From NCBI RefSeq assembly GCF_030406605.1, contig NZ_CP129104.1:2865830-2929829 (forward strand): 64,000 nucleotides of DNA. The letters are read 5' to 3'. Below are positions 1-7,751 of the stretch, one piece after another. This DNA comes from Curtobacterium sp. 458. GTDB lineage: Bacteria > Actinomycetota > Actinomycetes > Actinomycetales > Microbacteriaceae. The notes under the pieces are model-generated. The model was given only the letters and a program-made list of their open reading frames with translations. It was not told the DNA's origin and searched no databases. Numbering within the stretch: position 1 is the first letter of the stretch; each line of letters starts with the position of its first letter. The translations under genes were made by a program, and so were the position numbers.

Positions 1-547
1 CGGCCGGACGCCAGCCGATGGTCTGCGCGACCCACGTGGCGATCGGCACGCCCAGCACGAAGCCGAGCGAGCTGCCCGAGTACACGAACGCGATCGCGCG
101 GCCCGCGAGGCGCGGCGGCACGATGCGGGTGGCGTACGCCGACGCCACCGAGAAGAACAGCGCGTGGGCGACGCCGCCGACGACCCGGCCGGCGCACACC
201 ACGGCGAAGGACGGCGCGAGCGCCACCATGAGGTTCGACACCGCGTAGCCAACGAGCGTCGCGACGAGCACGGTCTTCCGGGGCAGCCGGGCGGTGAAGG
301 ACGTCAGCGGCAGCGCGAGCAGGGCCACGGCTGCGGCGTAGACGGTGACGACCACACCCATCGTGGACTCGGAGACGCCGAGGTCACGGCTCATGGTGCC
401 GAGCAGACCGACCGGCATGAGTTCGGTGGTGATGGCGAAGAACGTCGCGAGCCCGAGCACGGCGATGCCGACGATCGAGCCCGTCGTGACGGTGATCGGC
501 CGCGTGTGTGCCGGCACGGCCGAGGTTCGGGTGGTGGTGGTGGACAC
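1..547 (-). CDS. MFS transporter, N-terminal part (cut by window edge)
   Basis: Major facilitator family membrane transporter; only about 182 residues of the N-terminal half are inside the window and the rest lies beyond position 1. Translation gives a short hydrophilic Thr-rich leader, then a first membrane helix (GIAVLGLATFFAIT) and the sequence TELMPVGLL, typical of the DHA1/AraJ-like drug and sugar efflux group. About five membrane helices can be seen, with the basic loop RLPRKT between helices 2 and 3 that marks MFS proteins. The GTG start was chosen because GAGGAGG lies eight bases upstream. The substrate cannot be told from the sequence. The next gene, the anchored repeat protein, runs in the same direction but is separated by a strong hairpin. 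Confidence 0.85.
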   Translation of the reverse strand, partial: MSTTTTRTSAVPAHTRPITVTTGSIVGIAVLGLATFFAITTELMPVGLLGTMSRDLGVSESTMGVVVTVYAAAVALLALPLTSFTARLPRKTVLVATLVGYAVSNLMVALAPSFAVVCAGRVVGGVAHALFFSVASAYATRIVPPRLAGRAIAFVYSGSSLGFVLGVPIATWVAQTIGWRPA

Positions 548-770
548 GGGGCTGACCTCCTCGCTGGGGATGTCCGAGCGCACGGCGAACGACGTCCGGG
601 ACGACGAGGAGCTGCGCGCTCGAGCTGTGGATGGTGTTGTGGGTACGACTCCACGGCGAGTGCGCTCCTCCAGTGTTGCACGATGCACTCGAGGTGCGCG
701 AGGGCTACCGCTGAGAACTTCCTCGGAGCGCTCCAACGGCGTCGGTCCGGGGTTTGTTCCCGGGACGACG
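548..770. other. upstream region of the MFS gene
   Basis: This non-coding stretch lies between the MFS gene start and the hairpin that ends the anchored repeat protein gene. It must hold the MFS promoter. I see no convincing -35/-10 pair, tandem repeat or short gene here. Confidence 0.4.
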
Positions 771-802
771 AACGGGGTGGGACCGAGCGGTCCCACCTCG
801 TT
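771..802. terminator. 14-bp perfect hairpin, terminator
   Basis: The arms AACGGGGTGGGACC and GGTCCCACCTCGTT pair over 14 bases (one G-T pair) around a GAGC tetraloop. It lies just past the stop codon of the anchored repeat protein on the minus strand and would separate it from the MFS gene. Confidence 0.75.
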
Positions 803-814
803 GCGCGACAGGTG

Positions 815-2842
815 TCAGTCGTGCAGGTGCGTCCGGCGACGGTGCCGCACGGAGCGGTACGTCAACAGGCCCGCACCGAGGAGCACGAGCACGCCGGCGG
901 CGACCAGCCCGGGGCCGAGGTCCGCACCCGTGTAGGCGAGGGCGCCCGACGTCGGACCGGAGCCCGTCGCGGCGACCGGTGCGGTCGTCGGGGCGGCACT
1001 CGCGGTGGGCGTCGCCGTCGGGGTGGGGCTCGGGGTCGCGGCGGCAGCGACGACGAGGTCGTCGACGGTCACCACGGCGCCCGCGTCGGGGGCGGAGGTG
1101 AAGTCCACCGTGGCGGTGCTCCCGGAGACCGTGACCGTGTAGTCGGTCGCGGGGTTCAGCCCCTGGAGGGTGTACCGGCCGTCGGTGCCCGTGGTCGCGG
1201 TCACCGGTGCACCGGAGTCGGGCTCGACCGGCGTGGCCGTGACGGTGCGGCCGGCGACGGGCTCGTCGTTCGTGTCGACCACGCGGCCGTTGGCGGTGGT
1301 GACGACGGCCTCCGGAGCAGGCGGCGTGACGAACGCGAAGTCGCGGGTCTGGGCCGGGCCACCGCCCACCAGTGTCACCGCGGTGCTCGTCGTCGTGCCC
1401 GTCGCACCCGGTGCCGGGAGCGCCGAGCGCACCGTGTACGTGCCGTCCACGGTCGTGAACGAGTACCCGCCGTCGGCATCGGTGACCGTCGTGGCGACCA
1501 CCGTGCCGGCACCGTCGAGGAGGTCGACCGTGACGCCCGCCTGGGGAGTGCCGTCGAGCCGGACCACACCGCTGACCGTGCTCACCGCGTCGGTCTCGAT
1601 CGGCCGGGGCCGGGTCGGTGCCGCCGGAGCTGCCCCGCGCGTCGTGACCTGCACCGGGTCGGCGCCGTCCACAGCGACGGTGACCGCCGTGTTCGGCGTC
1701 AGGCCGGAAGCGGTGTAGTAGCCCTCGTCGTTGGTGACGGTCGTGGTCGTCGTGTTCGCGGTGGGGTCGGTGATCACCACCGGGACGTCGGCCGCGGGGT
1801 CGCCGTTCGTGTCGACGACCTGGCCGATGATCGACGTCGTGCCCGCGGGCGACGTGAACGCGAAGGGCACGACCCGGTCCTCGCCCCCGGGGACCCCGTT
1901 CAGCGAGACCCCTGTCACGGTGGCTGCTCCGTCGGCACCCGGAGGCGGCGTGATCGCCACCTCGTAGTCGTTGATGACCGGCAGCTCCGGGAACGAGTAC
2001 GTGCCGTCGGCTGCGGTCGTCGTCGTGTAGACCGTGCCGCGCGGCGCGGTCACCGTCACGGTCGCACCGGGGATCGGCGAGCCGTCGAGCGTGGCGGTGC
2101 CGGTGATCGCCGCGGTGCGGTTCGCGAACCACGTCTGGTAGACGGGGAAGCCGCTGCGACGCTCGAACGTGAGCGTGAGGCTCGTGAGCGGGACGGTGGG
2201 CGTGAACCACGCGGTGGCGCCCGAGGTGTCGACGGAGCCAGCGTTGCCGGTGAGCGTCAGCGACGCCACGTCCCAGCTCGGGACGTCCCGTCCGGTGGTG
2301 CCGTCCGGGTCGGCCGGGCAGGACCAGCCACCGGCGGTGGAGGCCGAGCAGGAGTTGTACACGCCGGAGAAGCCGAGGTCGGCCGCGGTCGCGGTTCCCC
2401 CGCCCTGGGTCGTCGCTGCGATCGTCACCCGGTCGGCGTCGACGTCACCGAGGACGAACGACCAACTGCTGGCTCCGGGCGTCGGCGTCGCGAAGGTGTA
2501 CGTCGTGACCGACGGCTGGCCGGCGGCATCGGCGAGCGGCCGCTGGTTCAGGTAGGTGTTCCCACGGCTCGAGCCGTAGGCCGCACCGGGACCGGTGTTC
2601 GGCCCCTGCCAGGTCGAGTTGCCGCTGATCACGGTCGCCTGACGGGCGTTCGACTCGAAGGTGGTCGCCGGGAACCCCGGCAGGGTCATGGTGCCGGAGT
2701 AGTCCCGGGCCTGGCCGGCGAGGGTGAACGTCCCCCAGTGCCCGGCCGGGTCAGCGGAGGCCGACGACGCGCCGACGAGCGCGAGTCCCCCTCCGAGTGC
2801 GAGGGCGGTCAGTGCCGCCGTGACGGTGCGCAAGCGCCGCAT
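815..2842 (-). CDS. secreted, sortase-anchored surface protein with carboxypeptidase-regulatory-like repeats
   Basis: Predicted cell-wall surface protein of 675 residues. The ATG at 2842 is preceded by AGGGGAG and gives a classical signal peptide (MRRLRTVTAALTALALGG, cleavage near ASA-DP). An N-terminal domain of about 230 residues is followed by four or five prealbumin-like/carboxypeptidase-regulatory beta-sandwich repeats, recognisable by alternating GxVxLDGxPxxGVTV and DGxYSF motifs. A Pro/Thr/Ala-rich stalk comes next. The C-terminus is LAYTG, a hydrophobic helix and a basic tail (RSVRHRRR). LAxTG is the signal known for class E sortases of high-GC Gram-positives, so covalent wall attachment is inferred. 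Binding partner unknown. A start 12 codons upstream is possible but would spoil the signal peptide. Confidence 0.85.
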   Translation of the reverse strand: MRRLRTVTAALTALALGGGLALVGASSASADPAGHWGTFTLAGQARDYSGTMTLPGFPATTFESNARQATVISGNSTWQGPNTGPGAAYGSSRGNTYLNQRPLADAAGQPSVTTYTFATPTPGASSWSFVLGDVDADRVTIAATTQGGGTATAADLGFSGVYNSCSASTAGGWSCPADPDGTTGRDVPSWDVASLTLTGNAGSVDTSGATAWFTPTVPLTSLTLTFERRSGFPVYQTWFANRTAAITGTATLDGSPIPGATVTVTAPRGTVYTTTTAADGTYSFPELPVINDYEVAITPPPGADGAATVTGVSLNGVPGGEDRVVPFAFTSPAGTTSIIGQVVDTNGDPAADVPVVITDPTANTTTTTVTNDEGYYTASGLTPNTAVTVAVDGADPVQVTTRGAAPAAPTRPRPIETDAVSTVSGVVRLDGTPQAGVTVDLLDGAGTVVATTVTDADGGYSFTTVDGTYTVRSALPAPGATGTTTSTAVTLVGGGPAQTRDFAFVTPPAPEAVVTTANGRVVDTNDEPVAGRTVTATPVEPDSGAPVTATTGTDGRYTLQGLNPATDYTVTVSGSTATVDFTSAPDAGAVVTVDDLVVAAAATPSPTPTATPTASAAPTTAPVAATGSGPTSGALAYTGADLGPGLVAAGVLVLLGAGLLTYRSVRHRRRTHLHD

Positions 2843-2951
2843 CGTGCTCCCCTGCTCGTGCTGTCCTGGTCCCTGCACCAGACGTCGCGATCTCGACGTT
2901 CGCTGAGGCTATCCAGCGAGCGCGGACTCCGTCCGAATCGCAACGTGCCCG

Positions 2952-3413
2952 TTACGCGGGTCGGACCGCACGGACGAGGGCGTCGAGGGCCGCCACCTGT
3001 CCGAGGACGAGCAGATCCCGGGCCTCGTCGACGGGCACCCAGCGCGCGGCGTCGACCTCCGGCACCTCCACGAACCGACCGGACCCGCGCGGGAGCTCGA
3101 GCCGCACCGTGTTGCTCACGACCTCGGCGACCTCGAAGTGCGGCGCGTGCAGGGCGAACACCCGCACGACCTTGGCGGACTGCCGGTGCTCCCCGAGGTC
3201 GACGACGTCGCCGTCGGGAGCGGCGGACCCGATCTCCTCGGCGAACTCCCGCCGCGCCGTCGCGAGCGGGTCCTCGCCCGGCTCGACCTCGCCCTTCGGG
3301 ATGGACCAGGACCGCGGGCGACGCTGCCAGAACGGCCCGCCCATGTGCGCGACGAAGACCTCCGTGCCGGTCGGCCCGGCGCGGTGGAGGAGGAGTCCGG
3401 CACTCGTACGCAC
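2952..3413 (-). CDS. NUDIX hydrolase
   Basis: Small cytoplasmic hydrolase of 153 residues, with one NUDIX fold. The NUDIX box is complete: GEVEPGEDPLATARREFAEE followed by IG, matching Gx5Ex7REUxEExGU, which binds the metal and the diphosphate. Other visible family features are SWSIPKGE before the box and the final PVDEARDLL helix. The closest general type is the diadenosine-polyphosphate/NTP pyrophosphohydrolase group common in actinobacteria, but the substrate cannot be read from the sequence. The GTG start is supported by a TAGCCT -10 hexamer that ends six bases before it, so the mRNA is probably leaderless; no Shine-Dalgarno sequence is present. Confidence 0.85.
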   Translation of the reverse strand: MRTSAGLLLHRAGPTGTEVFVAHMGGPFWQRRPRSWSIPKGEVEPGEDPLATARREFAEEIGSAAPDGDVVDLGEHRQSAKVVRVFALHAPHFEVAEVVSNTVRLELPRGSGRFVEVPEVDAARWVPVDEARDLLVLGQVAALDALVRAVRPA

Positions 3414-3573
3414 GCCCCGAGGCTACGCAGCGCGCGGCACACGTGTCGGTGCGGTCACGCAGTGTGCGGCGATCCGCCCGGGAGGCACGGTGCCGGCCCG
3501 CCTCGTCCCTCCCGTCCGGCCCGGTGTGCGCCCGCGACCGGTGGCGCGGCACCTCGGAGGAACCGCAGGGAGC

Positions 3574-3606
3574 GTGCAGCCGGCGCTGCACACGCGGGAG
3601 TACGCT
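3574..3606 (+). promoter_or_regulatory. putative promoter and palindromic operator of the stress-protein gene
   Basis: An 18-base palindrome GTGCAGC-CGGC-GCTGCAC (3574-3591) lies just upstream of TACGCT (3601-3606), a plausible -10 box 57 bases before the start codon of the universal stress protein gene. With a 17-base spacer the -35 box would fall inside the palindrome, so a repressor bound there would block it. This is a prediction from sequence only. Confidence 0.4.
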
Positions 3607-3663
3607 CCGCGGCCAAGGAGCGCCGACAGACGCCCCGACACCGGCACGAGGAGGTCGATCGGG

Positions 3664-4512
3664 ATGGACGAACGGTGGTCGACGGTGACGTTGGCAGCGG
3701 ACGCGGCGAAGCCCCACGAGCAGGCGCTGCGGTGGGTCGCCGGCAGGTCGGGGACCGGTATCGAACGGGTCCGGGTGATCGGCGTCGACCCGGCGCAGGA
3801 GGGCCGTGTCGGCGCGGACGGCAAGCGGGTCGCCGATGCGCTCGCCGACGCCGCGCGAACGGCTCTGCCCGGCGTCGAGGTCGTGGTCGACCGGCACGCG
3901 GGGTCGTTCGTGAACGCGCTCGTGACGGCGTCCGACGAGGGTGACCTCCTGGTGGTCGGGTCGTGGCGGAGCCGCCGCGGGACGACGGTGGGATCAGGGC
4001 CAGCCCGGGTGGCGGAGCGCGCCCCGGTACCGACGGTCGTCGTGCCGGACGGGCCGCACCCGATCGACGGCGACGTCGTCCTCGCGGTCGAGGAGCCGCT
4101 CGACGAACGGGCGGTGTCGATCGCGGTCGACGAAGCGGAGCGGCGGCACCGGCGGCTGACCGTGCTCCGGGCGTGGGAGATGCCCGTCCTCACCCGGACC
4201 GGCCTCACCGACTTCGCCGAGGACCCGATGCGCTGGCGCGCGCGGAACGCCGAACTGCTCGACCGGGTGACGGCCGAGCTGCGGCGGCGGCACCCGCACC
4301 TGCGGATCCACCCGCTGCTGGTCGAGGGACACCCCGGTCACGCGATCGCGGCGCACTCGCGCACGGCGTCGCTCGTCGTGCTCGGGCAGGGCCACGTCCA
4401 CGCCCTGTCGGGTTCGGTCCTGCACGACGTGCTCCGCGAGGCGGTGTCGCCGGTGTGCGTCGTCCCACCGACCGCGCACGCCGCCGCCGAGGAGCGCGAA
4501 GCGACCGCGTGA
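3664..4512 (+). CDS. tandem universal stress protein (two UspA domains)
   Basis: Cytoplasmic stress protein of 282 residues made of two UspA-type alpha/beta domains, about residues 1-134 and 137-275. The second keeps a nucleotide-loop-like end, VVLGQGHVHALSGSV followed by SPVCVVP. The first has LLVVGSW and VPTVVVPDG but a less regular glycine loop. Such tandem Usp proteins in actinobacteria are usually induced by stress or stationary phase; the exact role is unknown. The ATG was chosen because AGGAGG lies nine bases upstream, and the reading frame before it is open but not protein-like. Its gene stands alone, convergent with the esterase gene at 4531. Confidence 0.85.
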   Translation: MDERWSTVTLAADAAKPHEQALRWVAGRSGTGIERVRVIGVDPAQEGRVGADGKRVADALADAARTALPGVEVVVDRHAGSFVNALVTASDEGDLLVVGSWRSRRGTTVGSGPARVAERAPVPTVVVPDGPHPIDGDVVLAVEEPLDERAVSIAVDEAERRHRRLTVLRAWEMPVLTRTGLTDFAEDPMRWRARNAELLDRVTAELRRRHPHLRIHPLLVEGHPGHAIAAHSRTASLVVLGQGHVHALSGSVLHDVLREAVSPVCVVPPTAHAAAEEREATA

Positions 4513-4530
4513 CCCGGGCCGGGCCGTCGG

Positions 4531-5607
4531 TCAGCCGGCGAGGTCCTGCACGGCCGACGCGACCCGGTCCGTCAGGTAGGCGACGCCGCGCTCGTTCGGG
4601 TGCAGGGCTCCCGGCTCGAGGTCGATGCGCTGCAGGTTGCTCGCGCCGTCGAGCGACACCCCGGAGACGTAGGGCCGCTTCGTCGCGCAGGCGGACCGCG
4701 CCTGGGTGTCCGCGAACACGTCGACGAACCGGACCCCGGCGGCACGGGCGGCCTCGGCGGACACGTCGTCGAGTTGCTCCTGGACGCCGTGCAGGTACAC
4801 GACGTCGGTGTCGGTGAACGGGTACGTGTCGGTCGGGAACGAGCCCGCGAGCGTCCCGAGGTCCACCGCCGCACGGAAGCAGCCCTTCGCCGGCGTGTGC
4901 TCCGCGTCGGGGAAGATCGCCGGGTAGCCCAGGAACACGATGACGGCGTTCGGCGCAGCCTCCTGCACGCGGGCGAGCGTGTCCGCGACGCCGAGCGCGA
5001 CCCGGGAGGCGATCTTCGTGCCGAGCTGGTCCTCGCCGTCCCGGACGAGGGTGCTCTCGCACGACGGGGCATCGCGTCCGGAGAACACCGGCCCCTTCGC
5101 GCTGAGCGCCAGGCACGACGCGGCCGTGCCGAAGAGGTCGGCGTCGTTGCCGCCGATCGTCAGTGTGACGAGCCGCGTCGACGCGGACAGTGCACGGATC
5201 TGCGGCGGGACACCCTTGAACTGGAAGCCCGACGTGACGTCGTCGCTCGTCGCGCCGCCGCACGTGACGTCGGTGAGCTGCAGCCCGAAGCGCTGCGCGA
5301 TGCGGTGCGGGTAGTCGCGGGCGGACTGCCCGCAGGCGTTCGTCGGCAGGTGACTCGGGTCGTCGAGCCCGTACCCGGCCGAGTACGAGTCCCCCAGTGC
5401 CACGTACTCGCTCCCCGGCGGGACGTCGGCGAGTCGCTCGGGCGGGTCCGACGACACCGGGAACGGCTGCGGCTGCGGCCACGAGGGCGCGGCCTCGGCG
5501 GCCGACGGCCCCGGCGCTCCCGGCACCACGCCGGTCGTCACGAGGACGCAGACCGCAGCGACCAGGGCCAGGACGGCGGCGGACACCGGGCGGACCGAGC
5601 GGGACAG
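4531..5607 (-). CDS. secreted SGNH/GDSL-family esterase or lipase
   Basis: Exported hydrolase with the SGNH fold. Block I is ALGDSYSAGYG (nucleophile Ser), block III is TIGGNDADL (oxyanion Gly and Asn), and block V is PGALHPNERG (catalytic His with a nearby acid residue). Conserved Cys pairs fit a secreted actinobacterial lipase/esterase. A signal peptide is clear (SAAVLALVAAVCVLVTTGVV). The start is uncertain. GTG at 5586 has no Shine-Dalgarno sequence. An in-frame CTG at 5607 has GGAGG five bases upstream and would add LSRSVRP, giving the signal peptide its positive charges. I extend to CTG; if GTG is used the protein has 351 residues. Substrate unknown. Confidence 0.8.
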   Translation of the reverse strand: MSRSVRPVSAAVLALVAAVCVLVTTGVVPGAPGPSAAEAAPSWPQPQPFPVSSDPPERLADVPPGSEYVALGDSYSAGYGLDDPSHLPTNACGQSARDYPHRIAQRFGLQLTDVTCGGATSDDVTSGFQFKGVPPQIRALSASTRLVTLTIGGNDADLFGTAASCLALSAKGPVFSGRDAPSCESTLVRDGEDQLGTKIASRVALGVADTLARVQEAAPNAVIVFLGYPAIFPDAEHTPAKGCFRAAVDLGTLAGSFPTDTYPFTDTDVVYLHGVQEQLDDVSAEAARAAGVRFVDVFADTQARSACATKRPYVSGVSLDGASNLQRIDLEPGALHPNERGVAYLTDRVASAVQDLAG

Positions 5608-5697
5608 GGGGACCTCCGGCGGACGGGACGGACGAGGACGGGCGGACGGAGCGCCCAGGCTAGCGGCTCGTCCTCGGCGTCACCCGCAGTGTGCCCC

Positions 5698-6054
5698 TCA
5701 GCGCCGCCCGAGTCGTCGCTCGCCGTTGCTGCCCGTCTGGTAGGTCAGCCCGTAGTGCTCGTACAGGCCCGGCTCGACCGCGGCGTCGAGCTCACCGTCC
5801 GTCGCGATCGACGGCGCGTCCTTCACGAGCTTCTTCGGGAACGCGACGACGAGGTGCTTCGGGGCGACGAGCGCACCGGTGAGCGGGACGAACACGAGCT
5901 TCTGGAAGCCGACGAGCCCCGTGGTCACGGCACCGAACGCCGGGTCGGACGTCGCCGTGTCGTAGTAGATGCTCTCGAGCGTCCCGATCTTCTCGTCGGA
6001 CTGGTCCACGACCGGCAGGCCGATCCAGTCCCGGATGTTCGCGGCTTCGAACAC
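5698..6054 (-). CDS. PRC-barrel domain protein
   Basis: Protein of 118 residues with an N-terminal PRC-barrel (FEAANIRDWIGLPVVDQSDE, then KIGTLESIYYDTATSDPAF, about residues 1-80). PRC barrels are small beta-barrels found in ribosome maturation proteins and photosynthetic reaction centre H subunits; in actinobacteria stand-alone versions are common and have no fixed function. The GTG at 6054 was chosen because GGGAGGG lies seven bases upstream. It is transcribed separately from the glycosyltransferase gene upstream (47-bp gap). No membrane segment or signal peptide is visible, so a cytoplasmic location is expected. Confidence 0.8.
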   Translation of the reverse strand: MFEAANIRDWIGLPVVDQSDEKIGTLESIYYDTATSDPAFGAVTTGLVGFQKLVFVPLTGALVAPKHLVVAFPKKLVKDAPSIATDGELDAAVEPGLYEHYGLTYQTGSNGERRLGRR

Positions 6055-6101
6055 GGTCGTTCCCTCCCGGCGGCCGGACCCTCCGGCTGCCGCTCCCGAA
6101 C

Positions 6102-7097
6102 CTACTGACGAACGGCTGGACCCGACCGCACCGGCACGACCCCGAGTCCGTCCACCGCCGCCAGCACGTCGTCCGGCCCCACCGCGAGCAGCGCCGGGTC
6201 CGGCTCCTCGGAGAACACGTCGCCGCGTCGCTGCGCTGCGTCGGTGAGCACGACGTGCGGACCGGACGCCGGCGGACCCCACGCCTCGGGCGGGGCCGGG
6301 CCGAACAGGACGACCGACGGCACCCCGTAGGCGGAGGCCAGGTGCGCCGCGCCGGTGTCGACGGTCACGACCACCGCGGCGTCGGCCACGACCGCCGCGA
6401 ACGGCTGCAGGTCGAGGACTCCCGCGAGGACCGCCCCCGGCGGCAGGCCGGCCGCGTCCGCGACCGCACGGGCGCGGTCGACGTCGTCCGCGCCTCCCGT
6501 CAGGACCACGTCGTGTCCGCGCGCCCTGAGCCCGCGCACCACCTCGGCGAAGCGGTTGGTCGGCCAGTGCCGTGCGCCGTGGAAGGCCCCGACGTGCACG
6601 ACCGCGGCGCCGGGCGCGACGGACGGCGTCACCGGCCGGTCGATCGCGACCTCGTCCGGGTCGGCGGGGATGCCGTGCCAGGTGAGCAGGCGTGCCCACC
6701 GCTCGCGTTCGTTCAGGCCCTCGGGCCACTCCGGACCGTCGTGTCCGCGGTCCGGGTCCCGGTGGCCGACGACCCGGCCGGGTCGGAGGGCCTCGAGCAG
6801 GTCGTTCGACTCGGGTCCCACCCCGTGCAGGTTCACCGCGACGTCGACGGAGCCGGTCGGGGCGGCGATCGGGTGGTCGAGCCCGTGCTGGGCGAGGTGC
6901 ACGTCGACCGCCGGGACGAGCTCGACGACGGGGGCGAGCCAGGCCGTCGTCGCGAGGGTGATGCGGTGGCCGGGGAACGCACGACGCAGCGCCGTCAGAG
7001 CAGGCACGGCGACGAGCAGGTCCCCGAGCTTGATGGCGCGGAGCACGAGGAGCTCCGGTCGGCCGTCGGACGGGGGCATGGTCGGCAGGGCGGTCAC
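6102..7097 (-). CDS. glycosyltransferase family 9 (heptosyltransferase-like)
   Basis: Cytoplasmic transferase of about 331 residues, GT-B fold, GT9 family (ADP-heptose:glycan heptosyltransferases). The N-terminal signature LRAIKLGDLLVAVPAL and the C-terminal nucleotide-sugar signature VTVDTGAAHLASAYGVPSV are both present, with VHVGAFHGARHWP between them. It starts the cluster that also encodes heptose-phosphate enzymes, and is divergent from the gmhB-like gene, so a heptosyl or related transfer is likely but unproved. Start uncertain: GTG at 7097 lacks a Shine-Dalgarno sequence but has TAGCGT eight bases upstream, suggesting leaderless mRNA; ATG at 7079 is the alternative. Confidence 0.8.
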   Translation of the reverse strand: MTALPTMPPSDGRPELLVLRAIKLGDLLVAVPALTALRRAFPGHRITLATTAWLAPVVELVPAVDVHLAQHGLDHPIAAPTGSVDVAVNLHGVGPESNDLLEALRPGRVVGHRDPDRGHDGPEWPEGLNERERWARLLTWHGIPADPDEVAIDRPVTPSVAPGAAVVHVGAFHGARHWPTNRFAEVVRGLRARGHDVVLTGGADDVDRARAVADAAGLPPGAVLAGVLDLQPFAAVVADAAVVVTVDTGAAHLASAYGVPSVVLFGPAPPEAWGPPASGPHVVLTDAAQRRGDVFSEEPDPALLAVGPDDVLAAVDGLGVVPVRSGPAVRQ

Positions 7098-7199
7098 GGT
7101 CGCGGACGCTAGGCGGGCGTCCCTGCGGGCGCGGTCAGCACCGCGCGGAACGGCTCTTCCTGGGCCGACGCGGGGTGCCGGACCGGTACTGCTCGGTGC

Positions 7200-7751
7200 A
7201 TGGCCCTCGCACCGGACCGCCCCGTCGGCGGCGTCCTCTTCGATCGTGACGACACCCTCGTCATCGACGTGCCCTACAACGCCGACCCGCACCTGGTCGT
7301 CCCGGTGCCGGGGGCGCACCGGGCGGTCGAGCGCGTCCGCGCCGCGGGCCTGCGGACCGGGGTCGTCACGAACCAGTCCGTGATCGCGAAGGGCATGGCC
7401 TCCCGTGCGCAGGTCGACGCGACGAACGCGCGGGTGGACGAGCTGATCGGACCGTTCGACGTGTGGTGCGTCTGCCCGCACGACGCCGACGACGGCTGCG
7501 ACTGCCGGAAGCCCCGGCCCGGCATGGTCCTGCGCGCCGCCGAGGTGCTCGGGGTGCCCGCCACCGAACTCGTCGTGATCGGAGACATCGGCGCCGACGT
7601 CGAGGCGGCCCGGTCGGCAGGGGCGCAGGGCATCCTCGTCCCCACCGCGCGGACCCGGCCGGCCGAGGTCGACGCGGCGGACACCGTCGCCGCGACCCTC
7701 GACGACGCGGTGACGCTCGTCCTCGCACAGCGTCCGACGCCGGTCGCGTGA
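7200..7751 (+). CDS. gmhB: HAD-IIIA phosphatase, GmhB-like (heptose 1,7-bisphosphate 7-phosphatase)
   Basis: Cytoplasmic HAD phosphatase of 183 residues. Motif I is FDRDDTLV (nucleophile and acid Asp), motif II is VVTNQS, motif III Lys is in CRKPRPGM, and motif IV is IGDIGADVEAA. The zinc clip CVCPHDADDGCDC is characteristic of the GmhB/HisB-N group. In the known pathway GmhB removes the 7-phosphate from D-glycero-beta-D-manno-heptose 1,7-bisphosphate. The same cluster holds gmhA and two hldE-like genes, which supports this role over histidinol phosphatase. It overlaps the following GT9 gene by four bases (GTGA). The ATG has no clear Shine-Dalgarno sequence. Confidence 0.85.
   Translation: MALAPDRPVGGVLFDRDDTLVIDVPYNADPHLVVPVPGAHRAVERVRAAGLRTGVVTNQSVIAKGMASRAQVDATNARVDELIGPFDVWCVCPHDADDGCDCRKPRPGMVLRAAEVLGVPATELVVIGDIGADVEAARSAGAQGILVPTARTRPAEVDAADTVAATLDDAVTLVLAQRPTPVA

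Noticed and set aside
164..3688. Open frame of more than 1100 codons on the plus strand opposite the anchored surface protein and NUDIX gene.
   Set aside because: Its translation is Arg/Gly-rich low-complexity sequence without domains; the minus-strand genes have signal peptide, NUDIX box and ribosome sites.
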